A stretch of 64,000 nucleotides of DNA from Lewinellaceae bacterium. GTDB lineage: Bacteria; Bacteroidota; Bacteroidia; Chitinophagales; Saprospiraceae. The notes under the pieces were generated by a model that saw nothing but the letters and a program-made list of their open reading frames with translations, was not told the DNA's origin and did not search any database. The stretch covers positions 112,917 through 176,916 of the forward strand of contig JACJYM010000006.1 in NCBI GenBank assembly GCA_020636155.1, given 5' to 3'. The position numbers were made by a program, and so were the translations under genes. The first letter of the stretch is position 1; each line of letters begins with the position of its first letter. Of this stretch, positions 36,449 through 45,435 are shown in pieces.

Positions 36449-37040
36449 AGGTAGGCTATTGGTGTTTGCGACCAATAACATGCATAAGGTCAAGGAATTA
36501 AATGATATCTTAGAAAAAGATAAGCTCGATTGGGTTTTTAGATCGCTTGAAGAGTTAGACATTGTGGAAGATATTGAAGAAAATGGTATAACTCTCGACG
36601 AAAATGCAAAAATTAAATCATCTTATATATGGAACAAATACCATAAAAATAGTGTAGGAGAAGATACTGGTCTAGAAGTAGAGGCTTTAAACGGGGCTCC
36701 CGGCGTATATAGTGCAAGGTATGCTGGAAATGAAAAAAATGATCAGGCCAATATGAATAAATTGTTGGCTGAGTTAGATGGAATTGCCCATCGAAATGCA
36801 AGATTCAGAACGGTTATCTCATTAGTTTTAGCAGGTGAAGAATTCCAATTTGAAGGAATCGTGAATGGGCAGATTGCGACAATGCCGCAAGGAAACCAAG
36901 GATTTGGTTATGACCCGATATTCATACCTGAGGGTTACAATGAAAGTTTCGGTGTGCTTGGAAAGGAAGTGAAATCACTCATCTCTCATAGAGCCAGAGC
37001 CGTAAAGAAATTAATTGAATTTCTTAAAATGAGAAGTTGA
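36441..37040 (+). CDS. rdgB: Non-canonical purine NTP pyrophosphatase (RdgB/HAM1)
   Basis: A 199-residue housekeeping enzyme that removes dITP and XTP from the nucleotide pool. The start is ATG 36441 (in-frame TTG at 36435). Signature parts: 'LLVFATNNMHKVKEL', 'DENAKIKSSYIWNKY', 'VGEDTGLEVEALNGAPGVYS', 'ARYAG', 'QGNQGFGYDPIFIPEGY' and 'KSLISHRARAVKKLI'. Length and motifs are normal. It overlaps the end of the secreted protease by 8 bases, which makes it translationally coupled to an unrelated extracellular enzyme. Confidence 0.95.
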   Translation: MDEGRLLVFATNNMHKVKELNDILEKDKLDWVFRSLEELDIVEDIEENGITLDENAKIKSSYIWNKYHKNSVGEDTGLEVEALNGAPGVYSARYAGNEKNDQANMNKLLAELDGIAHRNARFRTVISLVLAGEEFQFEGIVNGQIATMPQGNQGFGYDPIFIPEGYNESFGVLGKEVKSLISHRARAVKKLIEFLKMRS

Positions 37041-37229
37041 AAATTTTCAATTAACTTTTCAAATATAAGTGCTTATTGCTCCAAATTTTCAATATATAAT
37101 TCCAATAATTACCTGCTTGGTGTAATAAATGTTAATAATTAGATAATTTAGGTTTGTAAATTTCAATTTTTTATTACCTTTATCGACCTCTTAAACCTAA
37201 TTTTTCCAAGCTGTTAAAATCTTATTTCA

Positions 37230-37664
37230 ATGGGCAAGTTATTTATTACATTACTTTTCCTAGGTATTACTGTCTTTTCGCGGAGTCAATCCGTGGTGTA
37301 TTCAGACTATGATAAACTTACATTTGTCAAGTTGTTCTTCATTGAAAGTGAAATAAATCATGCTGAGAATGACAAAAGAGTCCAAGAATTATATTTGAAA
37401 CATGGGGTGACTCGAAAAGATTTCCGTGCATTGGAATCCGGTACTCGCGAAGCTAATTCGGAATTTAAATTAGATATGATTAAACTTAATCACGAGATTG
37501 CCGAAGAAAGAAGACAAGAATTCATAGAAGCGTTAAGTAAATGGCATTTTACTCTCGAAAAATATGACCAGATGAAGCAAAAATTTAAGGACAATCTCGC
37601 TTTTGAAAACGAGCTAAAGCCTTATTTTTCTCAATACATTAATTCTGTTAAAAATGAGAAATAA
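37230..37664 (+). CDS. Small exported helical protein of unknown function
   Basis: A 144-residue protein with a signal peptide (1-~20, 'LFITLLFLGITVFSRSQ'). The rest is almost wholly charged and alpha-helical, with coiled-coil-like heptads ('NHEIAEERRQEFIEALSKWH'). I do not recognise a family. An imperfect promoter TTTG (37153-37156) and TACCTTTA (37174-37181) lies upstream. It overlaps the secreted esterase by 11 bases, so it may be a partner or chaperone of that enzyme; that is inference from position. Confidence 0.65.
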   Translation: MGKLFITLLFLGITVFSRSQSVVYSDYDKLTFVKLFFIESEINHAENDKRVQELYLKHGVTRKDFRALESGTREANSEFKLDMIKLNHEIAEERRQEFIEALSKWHFTLEKYDQMKQKFKDNLAFENELKPYFSQYINSVKNEK

Positions 37665-39330
37665 AATAATACTTTGGACTTTTGTTGCCATTTTTTATAA
37701 TGGTGCTATCAAGTCGCAGATTTTACCAAATCGTTATGTTGAGTCCATATTTACGAATTATACGGAGACTAATGACGTACAATTTAGTACCAATGTCCCT
37801 CAGCCAAAACCTGGAGGAGGATTTTACGAGTGGATCACTGGTCTTCCTTTAAATGCCAAAGAATATGAGTTTGATGACATTAATCTTTACATGGATATTT
37901 TTGAACCAACGGGTGATACCATCGCAAAGAGACCTTTGGTAATAATTTGTTTTGGCGGTGGTTTTCTCGATGGAAGCAAAGATTATTGGAGTATAAGAGA
38001 AATAGCGATTCAATTGGCAAAGAGAGGTTATGTAACTGCCAGCATCGATTACAGACTTGGAATGAATGTATTTGACAGCGAACTGAGTAAACGAGCTCCC
38101 TACAGAGCTTTGCAAGATGGGAGATCGGCAATTCGATTTTTCAAAGCGGACGCCGCAGGCAGTAATACTTATAAGATTGATACGAGTAATATTTACATAG
38201 GTGGTCACTCAGCTGGGGCATTTATTGCATTACACAACGCTTATCTTGACTTAGAATCAGAAAGACCAGCATCAACATACGTTTGGCTTCAGGATGGTAA
38301 TACTTGTCCTGATTTAGGATGTCTCGATTGTGTAGGTGATAACCTCTCATATAGTGGTCAAGCCGCTGCAGTGTTTAGTCTCGCAGGCGCTTTAGGTTCC
38401 GTTGGATATGTCGGAACAGCTGACGATGTGCCGTCGGTCATGTTTCATAGCGAAGATGATGATACAGTTCCTTATAATAGCGGTCAGCCTTTTTCGTATA
38501 TTTCTTGGGCCATTATTGGTTTCGAACTGCCGGATGTATATGGAAGTGCTGAAATTGCAGATCAAGGAGACCTAGTAGGATTGGAATATCAATTTAATTC
38601 ATACACTGATAGGGGTCATGCTGTGCATGAAGAAACGTCATCAACCCTTTATCCTGACATTATTCCAAAAATATCGGATTCGTTTTATTATGAGTTTTTG
38701 AAACCAGTTACTCATCCAATTTTTGGTAAAGCAGATGTCTGTTTGGATGATTTAACGCAAGAATATAATACACTTGATGATTCTGCAATGTACTATGATT
38801 GGAGTATCTCAGGTGGAGTCATTAATAATCTAGATATCATGTCTCATAGTGTTAATGTGACTTGGGATTCTCAAGCTACAGTACACCAATTAAAATTGAC
38901 TCCCTATAGTTGTCAGGCTGCTAGAGGAGATGAGACTATATTGGAGATTGCTCTTCACACACATAACACGAATACTTGGATTAGTGGTAATGGGAATTGG
39001 GAAGATGACTCTAATTGGTCTTTAGGACACAGTCCATTACCCTGTGAAGATGTCGTGTTTCCTAATCAATCGGGAAATATTATAGTGAGCATGTCAGATG
39101 GCACCTCTGATGTGGTTCGTTCGGTTTTCGTTGGTCAAAATGTCCAATTCAATCTACTCGAAAATGCTAACCTCTACATTGCGACGGGCGGCAATCTTGA
39201 GGTCAAGGGCATCATAAATATATATGGAAGAATAGAAATATCAGGACTTGGAAGTAACTTGATTGAGAACCTGATTAATGATGGGATTATCAATGTATTG
39301 AGCAATGGATTGATTATGAGTAGCATGTAA
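37654..39330 (+). CDS. Exported alpha/beta hydrolase (carboxylesterase-like) with C-terminal beta-repeat region
   Basis: A 558-residue protein with a signal peptide (1-21, 'LWTFVAIFYNGAIKSQ'). The hydrolase domain (~70-350) has the oxyanion loop 'CFGGGFLDGSKDYW', nucleophile elbow 'GGHSAGAFIAL' (Ser186), an acid region 'HSEDDDTVPYN' and a His in 'DRGHAVHEE', so the triad looks complete. Residues ~355-450 are a beta domain. From ~450 there is a region of the kind often found before sorting domains ('SGNGNWEDDSNWSLGHSPLP'). It ends at 'NGLIMSSM' without the T9SS domain expected for this architecture. The start overlaps the small helical gene by 11 bases. Substrate unknown. Confidence 0.82.
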   Translation: MRNKIILWTFVAIFYNGAIKSQILPNRYVESIFTNYTETNDVQFSTNVPQPKPGGGFYEWITGLPLNAKEYEFDDINLYMDIFEPTGDTIAKRPLVIICFGGGFLDGSKDYWSIREIAIQLAKRGYVTASIDYRLGMNVFDSELSKRAPYRALQDGRSAIRFFKADAAGSNTYKIDTSNIYIGGHSAGAFIALHNAYLDLESERPASTYVWLQDGNTCPDLGCLDCVGDNLSYSGQAAAVFSLAGALGSVGYVGTADDVPSVMFHSEDDDTVPYNSGQPFSYISWAIIGFELPDVYGSAEIADQGDLVGLEYQFNSYTDRGHAVHEETSSTLYPDIIPKISDSFYYEFLKPVTHPIFGKADVCLDDLTQEYNTLDDSAMYYDWSISGGVINNLDIMSHSVNVTWDSQATVHQLKLTPYSCQAARGDETILEIALHTHNTNTWISGNGNWEDDSNWSLGHSPLPCEDVVFPNQSGNIIVSMSDGTSDVVRSVFVGQNVQFNLLENANLYIATGGNLEVKGIINIYGRIEISGLGSNLIENLINDGIINVLSNGLIMSSM

Positions 39331-39428
39331 AATATAAAATATTTCTAGAAGTAAGGAAATAAATAGTTTAATTTGTAAGTGATTTAGATAATTCTAATTG
39401 ATGTTTTTCACGTTTTAATATAATTTTT

Positions 39429-40565
39429 ATGAGGCAAAAATTCATTATAATCTTATTTTTACTTTCACCAATATTCTGTATTGGAAAGGTGAGATTCTAT
39501 ACGAATTATGACGAAGCCCTAAGTAAGGCAAAAGAGCAGAATAAGAAAGTTTTTATTGATGTCACCGCTAAATGGTGCAAGCCCTGTCAGGATTTTTCAA
39601 GGATACTAGAAAATGAAACTGTCTCTCAGAAATTAGATAATAATTTTGTTTGCCTAAAATTGGATGAAAAGTATAATCAAGCCTTTCTATCAAAACATGA
39701 TATTAATGCTTTTCCTACCCTGATATTTATGGATTCAAAGGAAAATATAATATTAAGAACATTAGGGGCTCCTTCTAAAAAACAATTTATCAATTTACTA
39801 AATGATTTAGAGAAAATAGAAGCTGAAATTGATGGTAAGGTGATTGAATTAATCGAAAGGAAAAATGAAAATGATGTTGTTGAATTTATGAAGATCGCCA
39901 TAAATGGCAAATCCAATTATTTCGTAGAAAAAATGACCTTGGATATCATTAAAACGAGCCCATTTTATCGTGACGTTATTTTTAAAAACTTTGGCAATAT
40001 GCTCGATACAGCTCTTATTAGTTCGATCATGGCACTTAAAGATACGACCCTAGTGCAGAATCCGAAAATACGAGATCAATTGGCATTATCATATTTAACC
40101 AAAATGAAGCCAATAGGACTGAGTAATATTAATATGATAGCCAATCGATTTCAAGATTTTGGATTTAGTAATGTCCCAAGTCTCAAAGCATACTTTGCAT
40201 CTTATTATGCATATAATCTAGACTATTTTAATGATGATAAAAACACGGATGCTCAAAAGAAAAGTTTTGGTGAAAATCTACTCTTTTATTATCCGAATTG
40301 TCAAGATAGAGAATTAGTTCTTCAAGTACTTCAGTATTTATGTAAAAGCCAAGATCCTGATATTCCCTTTTTTGATCGTTTGTTACCACATTTGCAAAAT
40401 TTGTTAAACGACCTTCCTGATGAATATCAGATTTATGACATCATAGGAGTTTGTCAATACATGACAGGTAATAAAGCGGAATCTCCTAAATCCATTGCCA
40501 AAGCACATGAATTGTCAGTGAAAAATTCTATCTATTATAAACCTGCTATCAATGTGATTAGATAA
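39429..40565 (+). CDS. Exported thioredoxin-domain protein with a helical C-terminus
   Basis: A 378-residue protein with a signal peptide (1-~19, 'FIIILFLLSPIFCIG'). A thioredoxin fold at ~20-125 carries the CxxC pair in 'TAKWCKPCQDF' (Cys50, Cys53) and a cis-Pro loop 'NAFPTLIFMDSKENI'. Residues ~130-378 are helical and resemble the degenerate tetratricopeptide-like tails often found on Bacteroidota periplasmic thioredoxins. Probably a periplasmic thiol oxidoreductase. It is monocistronic, 98 bases after the esterase gene. Confidence 0.85.
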   Translation: MRQKFIIILFLLSPIFCIGKVRFYTNYDEALSKAKEQNKKVFIDVTAKWCKPCQDFSRILENETVSQKLDNNFVCLKLDEKYNQAFLSKHDINAFPTLIFMDSKENIILRTLGAPSKKQFINLLNDLEKIEAEIDGKVIELIERKNENDVVEFMKIAINGKSNYFVEKMTLDIIKTSPFYRDVIFKNFGNMLDTALISSIMALKDTTLVQNPKIRDQLALSYLTKMKPIGLSNINMIANRFQDFGFSNVPSLKAYFASYYAYNLDYFNDDKNTDAQKKSFGENLLFYYPNCQDRELVLQVLQYLCKSQDPDIPFFDRLLPHLQNLLNDLPDEYQIYDIIGVCQYMTGNKAESPKSIAKAHELSVKNSIYYKPAINVIR

Positions 40566-40659
40566 TTTAGAACACGTTGAATTAATGAGTACCATCATAT
40601 TAATCAGGGGTTAGTGAGAATATTAATAAAATTGTTTCTTGAAAGAAATTAAAAAATAG

Positions 40660-40773
40660 GTTGCTCAAAACCGGAGGTAAAATTTCGTATTTGGATACAC
40701 CTTTCATTGAGTTTTTTAATAATTATGGAAGGAGTTTCAAATTCAAATTATTAGACTCGAAGTTTTGAGCAAC
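40660..40773. repeat. 114-base imperfect inverted repeat with perfect 12-bp ends
   Basis: The first 12 bases (GTTGCTCAAAAC, 40660-40671) are the exact reverse complement of the last 12 (40762-40773). Inside, the arms can be partly paired further for about 20 more bases, giving a long imperfect hairpin around a T-rich centre (near 40710-40720). No open frame crosses it. It lies between the convergent genes ending at 40565 and 40808. On the minus strand the hairpin is followed by CTATTTTTTAA, so it may double as a terminator for the His-rich gene. Size and shape also fit a miniature transposable element, but I see no target-site duplication. Confidence 0.7.
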
Positions 40774-40807
40774 ATTTTCACAATAATAATTTCACTAATG
40801 GTTGAAA

Positions 40808-41302
40808 CTAATGCTTATTGTGTGACCATTGAGAATCATTGTCTATGTGCATTTTGTTTCTATCATCATAATGCTCCTCTCTAGAATTATTGTGATAATT
40901 TCCATTTTTCCAATGGTCATCAGTCTCATATTGATTATGTCTATGATCTTTATCTTGGTATCTTCTTTCGTATTTGTGTCGTGTATTGCCATCTGCACGG
41001 TAAAGAATCACAGTCTTTTTTATTTTGGAATCTTTAAATTTAATTTTGTCATTGTTCAAAAATTTAATAATGCTTCCATTTTTTGATCTAAAAGTATTCC
41101 TTGTAATTCGATAGAAAATCTGCTTGTCAAACCTAGAATTTCGACTTGAAAAATCTAAAATTAATGCATCTGATTGTTCAGTGATCCTAAGTGAACTTTT
41201 CATAGCAGGACTGTACCACATGTCTGAATGTTCTGGATGATTGGCAAAGGCAAGTATTGGTAAAATCAGCGCTGTTGCAATCGTAAAAATTATTTTTTTC
41301 AT
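40808..41302 (-). CDS. Exported His-rich protein of unknown function
   Basis: About 164 residues from ATG 41302 (an in-frame TTG lies 6 bases further upstream). A signal peptide is visible (1-~20, 'MKKIIFTIATALILPILAFA'). A small beta-like domain follows ('MWYSPAMKSSLRITEQSDAL', 'FYRITRNTFRSKNG'). The last ~55 residues are charged and contain nine histidines spread among Asp, Asn and Arg. Such a tail could bind transition metals, but the sequence does not prove it. Alone, with the 114-base inverted repeat 34 bases beyond its stop. Confidence 0.68.
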   Translation of the reverse strand: MKKIIFTIATALILPILAFANHPEHSDMWYSPAMKSSLRITEQSDALILDFSSRNSRFDKQIFYRITRNTFRSKNGSIIKFLNNDKIKFKDSKIKKTVILYRADGNTRHKYERRYQDKDHRHNQYETDDHWKNGNYHNNSREEHYDDRNKMHIDNDSQWSHNKH

Positions 41303-41466
41303 GGTCAAAGATTTTATAACTCAATGACGATTTTAAATTCTTAAATTTGGTTTAAGAGATTGTTAAATCTAAATTAAACTCTATTAATTAATAATCTAGG
41401 CTCAGTTCTAATGAAATTTTAAATGTGTCATCGAGAATTCTAAAATGGAAATATTTAGGTTTTTAA

Positions 41467-41474
41467 TATATTTG
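41467..41474 (+). promoter_or_regulatory. Putative -7 element upstream of ftsE
   Basis: TATATTTG matches TAnnTTTG 20 bases before the ftsE TTG start. The -33 region lacks a clear TTTG, so only half the promoter is supported. Confidence 0.4.
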
Positions 41475-41494
41475 TAATTTAAATATATTACGTA

Positions 41495-42166
41495 TTGAAT
41501 AATCCAATTATAAGTTATAAAGATGTCACACTGCGTCAGGATGATCATGTGGTTTTAGAAAATTTAAATTTTTCCCTGCAAGTTGCCGAACAATGTTACA
41601 TCATCGGTGAGTCGGGTAGTGGGAAGAGTACATTTATCAAAAGTATGTATGCAGAAGTGCCAATTTCTACTGGCAATGCTCAGGTATTAAACTATTCTTT
41701 GGAAAGTATCAAACGAAATGATGTCCCGATATTGAGAAGACAATTGGGTATAATTTTTCAAAACTTCTACTTGTTCGAAAATTGGACGGTCATTGAGAAC
41801 CTGATTTATGTGTTAAAAGCAACGGATTGGAAAAATAAAGAAGAAATGACAAATCGAGCAGAGGAAGTCCTTGACAGCGTTGGTCTTCTTCAGTATAAAA
41901 ATAATGCGGCGTATAAATTGAGTGGGGGTGAAAAACAAAAATTAGCGATTGCTCGTGCTATCCTGAACCATCCAAAATTAATTATAGCAGACGAACCCAC
42001 AGGTAATCTCGATCCCAATACCTCTGATGACATAATATATTTATTGCATAATCTTGCCTCTGCACATAAAACCGCCATTATTTTCGCAACTCATGACTAT
42101 CGATTATTGGAAAAATTTCCTGCACGAGTATATAAATGCGTTGATAAGGGCTTGATTGAAACTTAA
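41495..42166 (+). CDS. ftsE: Cell-division ABC transporter ATPase FtsE
   Basis: A 223-residue ABC ATPase starting at TTG 41495. Walker A is 'GESGSGKST' (~38-46), the signature 'LSGGEKQKLAIARAILNHP', Walker B 'LIIADEPTGNLDP', and the switch His in 'IIFATHDYRLLEKFPAR'. The N-terminal region and the 'FPAR' ending are those of the FtsE branch in Bacteroidota, where the partner FtsX is encoded elsewhere. FtsE-FtsX activates peptidoglycan amidases at the septum. Assignment to FtsE over other small ABC ATPases (for example LolD-type) is the likeliest reading but not certain. Confidence 0.8.
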   Translation: MNNPIISYKDVTLRQDDHVVLENLNFSLQVAEQCYIIGESGSGKSTFIKSMYAEVPISTGNAQVLNYSLESIKRNDVPILRRQLGIIFQNFYLFENWTVIENLIYVLKATDWKNKEEMTNRAEEVLDSVGLLQYKNNAAYKLSGGEKQKLAIARAILNHPKLIIADEPTGNLDPNTSDDIIYLLHNLASAHKTAIIFATHDYRLLEKFPARVYKCVDKGLIET

Positions 42167-42252
42167 ATAATTTTTCTCAATGAGTCCTGCACCGTATCGC
42201 TGTTGAATTGTCGTATTAATTATTATATTTATTCGAAAAATAGATTAAGATT

Positions 42253-43710
42253 ATGATATCGCTCTCAGAATTGTCGTCAAATCAGACGTTTTATATTGTT
42301 TATATAATTTTATTAATTTTCGTTTGCATTCATATTATTATGTATGTTGACAAACCTGCTAAAGCACTTGCATATATACTGCTAGTATTGCTTTTGCCTA
42401 TAATCGGTGCCGTCCTTTATTTTTCGATCGGGGTTAATTATCGAAAGGAAAAATATTTTGATGCAAAAATTCTTACTAATGATCAGGTATTTGAGGAAGC
42501 GAGATTAAGACTGCTAGAGCATTCCTCAGAGTTGATTGATAAGGTTCAACTAGGAAGATACAGCAAGCTGGCTAAATTTACCAACATACACAGTTTTACC
42601 TCGTATAATAATCGTGTGAAACTCTTAATAAATGGAGAAAACAAGTTTCCTGACCTCCTTGAGGCCATTGCTAATGCTAAGAATCATGTCCATATTGAGT
42701 ATTATATTTTTGAAAATGATGACATTGGAAATAAAATAGCCGAAGCGCTTATGGCTAAAGCTAGAGAAGGGGTAAAAGTGCGGCTTATATATGATGATTT
42801 CGGAAGTAGCTCCATAAGAAAAAAGTTTGTAAAGAGACTCTCTGAAGCAGGCGTCGAGGCTTTTGCATTTTATAAGCTCAAGCTTGTCAAGCTTGCGAAT
42901 CGAATGAATTATAGAAATCACCGCAAGATTGTGGTGATTGATGGTATCATTGGATATGTTGGTGGAATCAATGTGGGTGATGGCTATGTAAATAATGGCA
43001 AAAAGGATTTGTATTGGAGAGATACCCATGTAAGAATTGAGGGACTATCTGTATGGAATTTACAGTACATCTTCCTTACAGATTGGAATTTTGCTTCAAA
43101 ACAAGATTTGAAAATTAATAATGACTTTTTCCCAATCCAAAAGGAAAAAGAATTTTTTGGCAAAACTCTGGTACAAGTGATTAGTAGTGGACCGGATTCT
43201 GATTTGCCTAATATCCGATATTCCATAGTCAGAGGCATCATGTCCGCTAAAAATAGAATTTGTATTACGACCCCATATTTCATCCCGGATAGTTCGATTA
43301 TAGATGCTCTCATAACAGCACGACTGAGTGGAGTGCACGTCCAATTAATGATTCCGGGAATTTCAGATTCCAAATTTGTTAATCTTGTTTCATGCTCTTA
43401 TTACGACGACCTACTTCGCGAAGGAGTTGAGATTTTTAAATATCAAAAGGGATTTATCCATGCCAAAACTATGATTTTAGATGATCAAGTGGGCTTTGTA
43501 GGCACTGCTAATTTAGATAATCGTAGTTTTGAACTTAACTTTGAAGTCAATTCGATTATTTATGATAATGACTTTGCAAAACAGATGATTAATCAATTTG
43601 AGCTTGATAAAAAAGATTGCGAACAGTTGCATTTTGAGGAATGGAATGATCGTTCAGTATTTATAAAATTAGCAGAAAGGGCCTGTCGACTCTCTTCACC
43701 TTTGTTGTAA
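42253..43710 (+). CDS. cls: Cardiolipin synthase, phospholipase-D superfamily
   Basis: A 485-residue inner-membrane enzyme that makes cardiolipin from phosphatidylglycerol. Two N-terminal helices (~13-30 and ~37-58, 'AYILLVLLLPIIGAVLYF') precede two HKD motifs: 'NHRKIVVIDGIIGYVGG' and 'IHAKTMILDDQVGFVGTAN' with following 'LDNRSFELN'. The spacing between them and overall length are typical. It is followed by the phosphodiesterase gene after 22 bases, so the two may be co-transcribed. Confidence 0.95.
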   Translation: MISLSELSSNQTFYIVYIILLIFVCIHIIMYVDKPAKALAYILLVLLLPIIGAVLYFSIGVNYRKEKYFDAKILTNDQVFEEARLRLLEHSSELIDKVQLGRYSKLAKFTNIHSFTSYNNRVKLLINGENKFPDLLEAIANAKNHVHIEYYIFENDDIGNKIAEALMAKAREGVKVRLIYDDFGSSSIRKKFVKRLSEAGVEAFAFYKLKLVKLANRMNYRNHRKIVVIDGIIGYVGGINVGDGYVNNGKKDLYWRDTHVRIEGLSVWNLQYIFLTDWNFASKQDLKINNDFFPIQKEKEFFGKTLVQVISSGPDSDLPNIRYSIVRGIMSAKNRICITTPYFIPDSSIIDALITARLSGVHVQLMIPGISDSKFVNLVSCSYYDDLLREGVEIFKYQKGFIHAKTMILDDQVGFVGTANLDNRSFELNFEVNSIIYDNDFAKQMINQFELDKKDCEQLHFEEWNDRSVFIKLAERACRLSSPLL

Positions 43711-43732
43711 TTGTGGAAAAGTAAAACGTAGT

Positions 43733-45349
43733 TTGTTGAAGAAAATTAAACTAAGGCAAGTGGCATTTCAATGTTTTGCCATTCTTGTATTCATTTATAT
43801 CATTTTCGTATATATGACCCATGATCCTATTTGGAATAAGACTTTTCCTAAAACGACGGGAAATACATGCACAGTTATTCTCATTGATGGATTATCCTCG
43901 AGTGTTTTTAATGAGGAATTGCTACAGAATCAATTACCTATTCTAGATTCATTAAAGGGCAAATCGTGTTCCGTAGAGCATGGAATTGTAAGTTTTCCCA
44001 CGATGACAGGTTATGGTTTTTATCCATTTATTACAGGTCGTGATGCATTGCAAAGCGGAATCTTAGGTCTGAGATGGTTTGATAGGAGCAGAATTTCTGG
44101 GAATCTTCGCAACTACGTGGGTAGAACTAATATTCACATGAATGATGATATTACTGATAGTATAAAAAATTTCTTTCAATTGTCAGCACCCATGTATACG
44201 GCATCTATCAATACCTATATGAATAAAGGTGTATCTCATGATATTAAAACTGGCTGGGCTCATACCACAGCAAAATATCATGACTATTGGCTTTTTTCAG
44301 CTCTTTCAGGAATTCCTTTCGTAGGAAAGTATATTTCACCTGACCATTTCGAGCACGAGACTCATGCCATTAATATCGCTAAGCGCCAATTAGAAAAAAA
44401 TCCTAAATTTCAATGGATCACTCTTCCTTCTCCTGATGCCATCAATCATGTCTATGGTACGACTCAGATGTATCGAGATATCCTTCATCACATTGATAGT
44501 CTCATTGGCGATCTCATAGATTATTCACATCATGAACTGGGGCAGCAAGAGAGAATGTTCGTCATTGTGTCAGATCATGGGGTGATAGATGTACATCGTA
44601 ATCTAGATTATCAAGACATTGCCAAGAAATTGAACATCAGAATGGATAGAGGAAATTCTGTCAACATATTCTCATCAGACTTATCCCAACCCATTGAGGA
44701 ATTGAAAGAGTTAGATGCATTTTATGTGATCAATGGAAATCTCTGTGCTTATCTGTATTTTAAAGATCCTAGTGCAGAAAAAATAAATAACTGGAGTCAA
44801 AAATTATCATCTCATACGCTTGAAAATTTCCCAAGAGGAGATTCGTTGATCCATATTCCAAAACTCATTTCTGAATATGAAGGAGTAGATATAGTTGCAT
44901 ATCAGAGTGCAGAAAATCAAGTGTCAATTCTTAGAAGAGGTGATGAAGCCAAGGTAATATTGAGAGATACCAATGCTTTAGAATATGTGCCTATACAAGG
45001 CAATCCCTTTAATTATCCTGATTCTTTATTTAATAGACCAATGTCAGAGGAAAAATGGCTCAACCTGACTTTTAATACAGATTATCCCTCTGCTATATAT
45101 CGAATTTACTCGTTGGTTACCAATCCGAATGCCGGTGACCTTGTCTTGACCAGTGAGAATGGATATGATCTGGCTCAAGATTATGAGTTGTTTGTGAAAA
45201 ATTATAAAGGAGGACATGGCGGTATACGCAAGGAAATTATCAGTGTGCCATTTATCATCAATAAACCGAATCAAAATGATACTCTCATTCACACTCTTAG
45301 AAGTGAAGATGTAGGATTGATGATTCGCAATTACTTGGAACAGAAATAA
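43733..45349 (+). CDS. Alkaline-phosphatase superfamily phosphodiesterase/phosphatase
   Basis: A 538-residue protein that starts at TTG 43733 or the next TTG. A hydrophobic N-terminal helix (~12-28, 'CFAILVFIYIIFVYM') is a membrane anchor or uncleaved signal. The metal-binding pattern of nucleotide pyrophosphatase-type enzymes is present: 'CTVILIDGLSS', the nucleophile region 'SFPTMTGYGFYPFITG', 'ITLPSPDAINHVYG', 'FVIVSDHGVIDVH' and a C-terminal 'YKGGHGGIRKEIISVPFIIN'. The specific substrate (phospholipid head group, nucleotide or other) cannot be told. It follows the cardiolipin synthase closely, which hints at lipid metabolism. Confidence 0.87.
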   Translation: MLKKIKLRQVAFQCFAILVFIYIIFVYMTHDPIWNKTFPKTTGNTCTVILIDGLSSSVFNEELLQNQLPILDSLKGKSCSVEHGIVSFPTMTGYGFYPFITGRDALQSGILGLRWFDRSRISGNLRNYVGRTNIHMNDDITDSIKNFFQLSAPMYTASINTYMNKGVSHDIKTGWAHTTAKYHDYWLFSALSGIPFVGKYISPDHFEHETHAINIAKRQLEKNPKFQWITLPSPDAINHVYGTTQMYRDILHHIDSLIGDLIDYSHHELGQQERMFVIVSDHGVIDVHRNLDYQDIAKKLNIRMDRGNSVNIFSSDLSQPIEELKELDAFYVINGNLCAYLYFKDPSAEKINNWSQKLSSHTLENFPRGDSLIHIPKLISEYEGVDIVAYQSAENQVSILRRGDEAKVILRDTNALEYVPIQGNPFNYPDSLFNRPMSEEKWLNLTFNTDYPSAIYRIYSLVTNPNAGDLVLTSENGYDLAQDYELFVKNYKGGHGGIRKEIISVPFIINKPNQNDTLIHTLRSEDVGLMIRNYLEQK

Positions 45350-45396
45350 ATTTTACGAGTTTCTACAATATATAGTTATCACCATTTGGTTCTTGA

Positions 45397-45431
45397 TTTG
45401 GTCATTTGCTATGATAACTTATTTATATTTG
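45397..45431 (+). promoter_or_regulatory. Putative guaA promoter next to the start codon
   Basis: TTTG at 45397-45400 and TATATTTG at 45424-45431 (spacing 23 bases; an alternative TTTG at 45405 gives 15). The -7 element ends only 4 bases before the ATG at 45436, so transcription would start at or within a few bases of the first codon. Confidence 0.6.
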
Positions 45432-45435
45432 CAGG

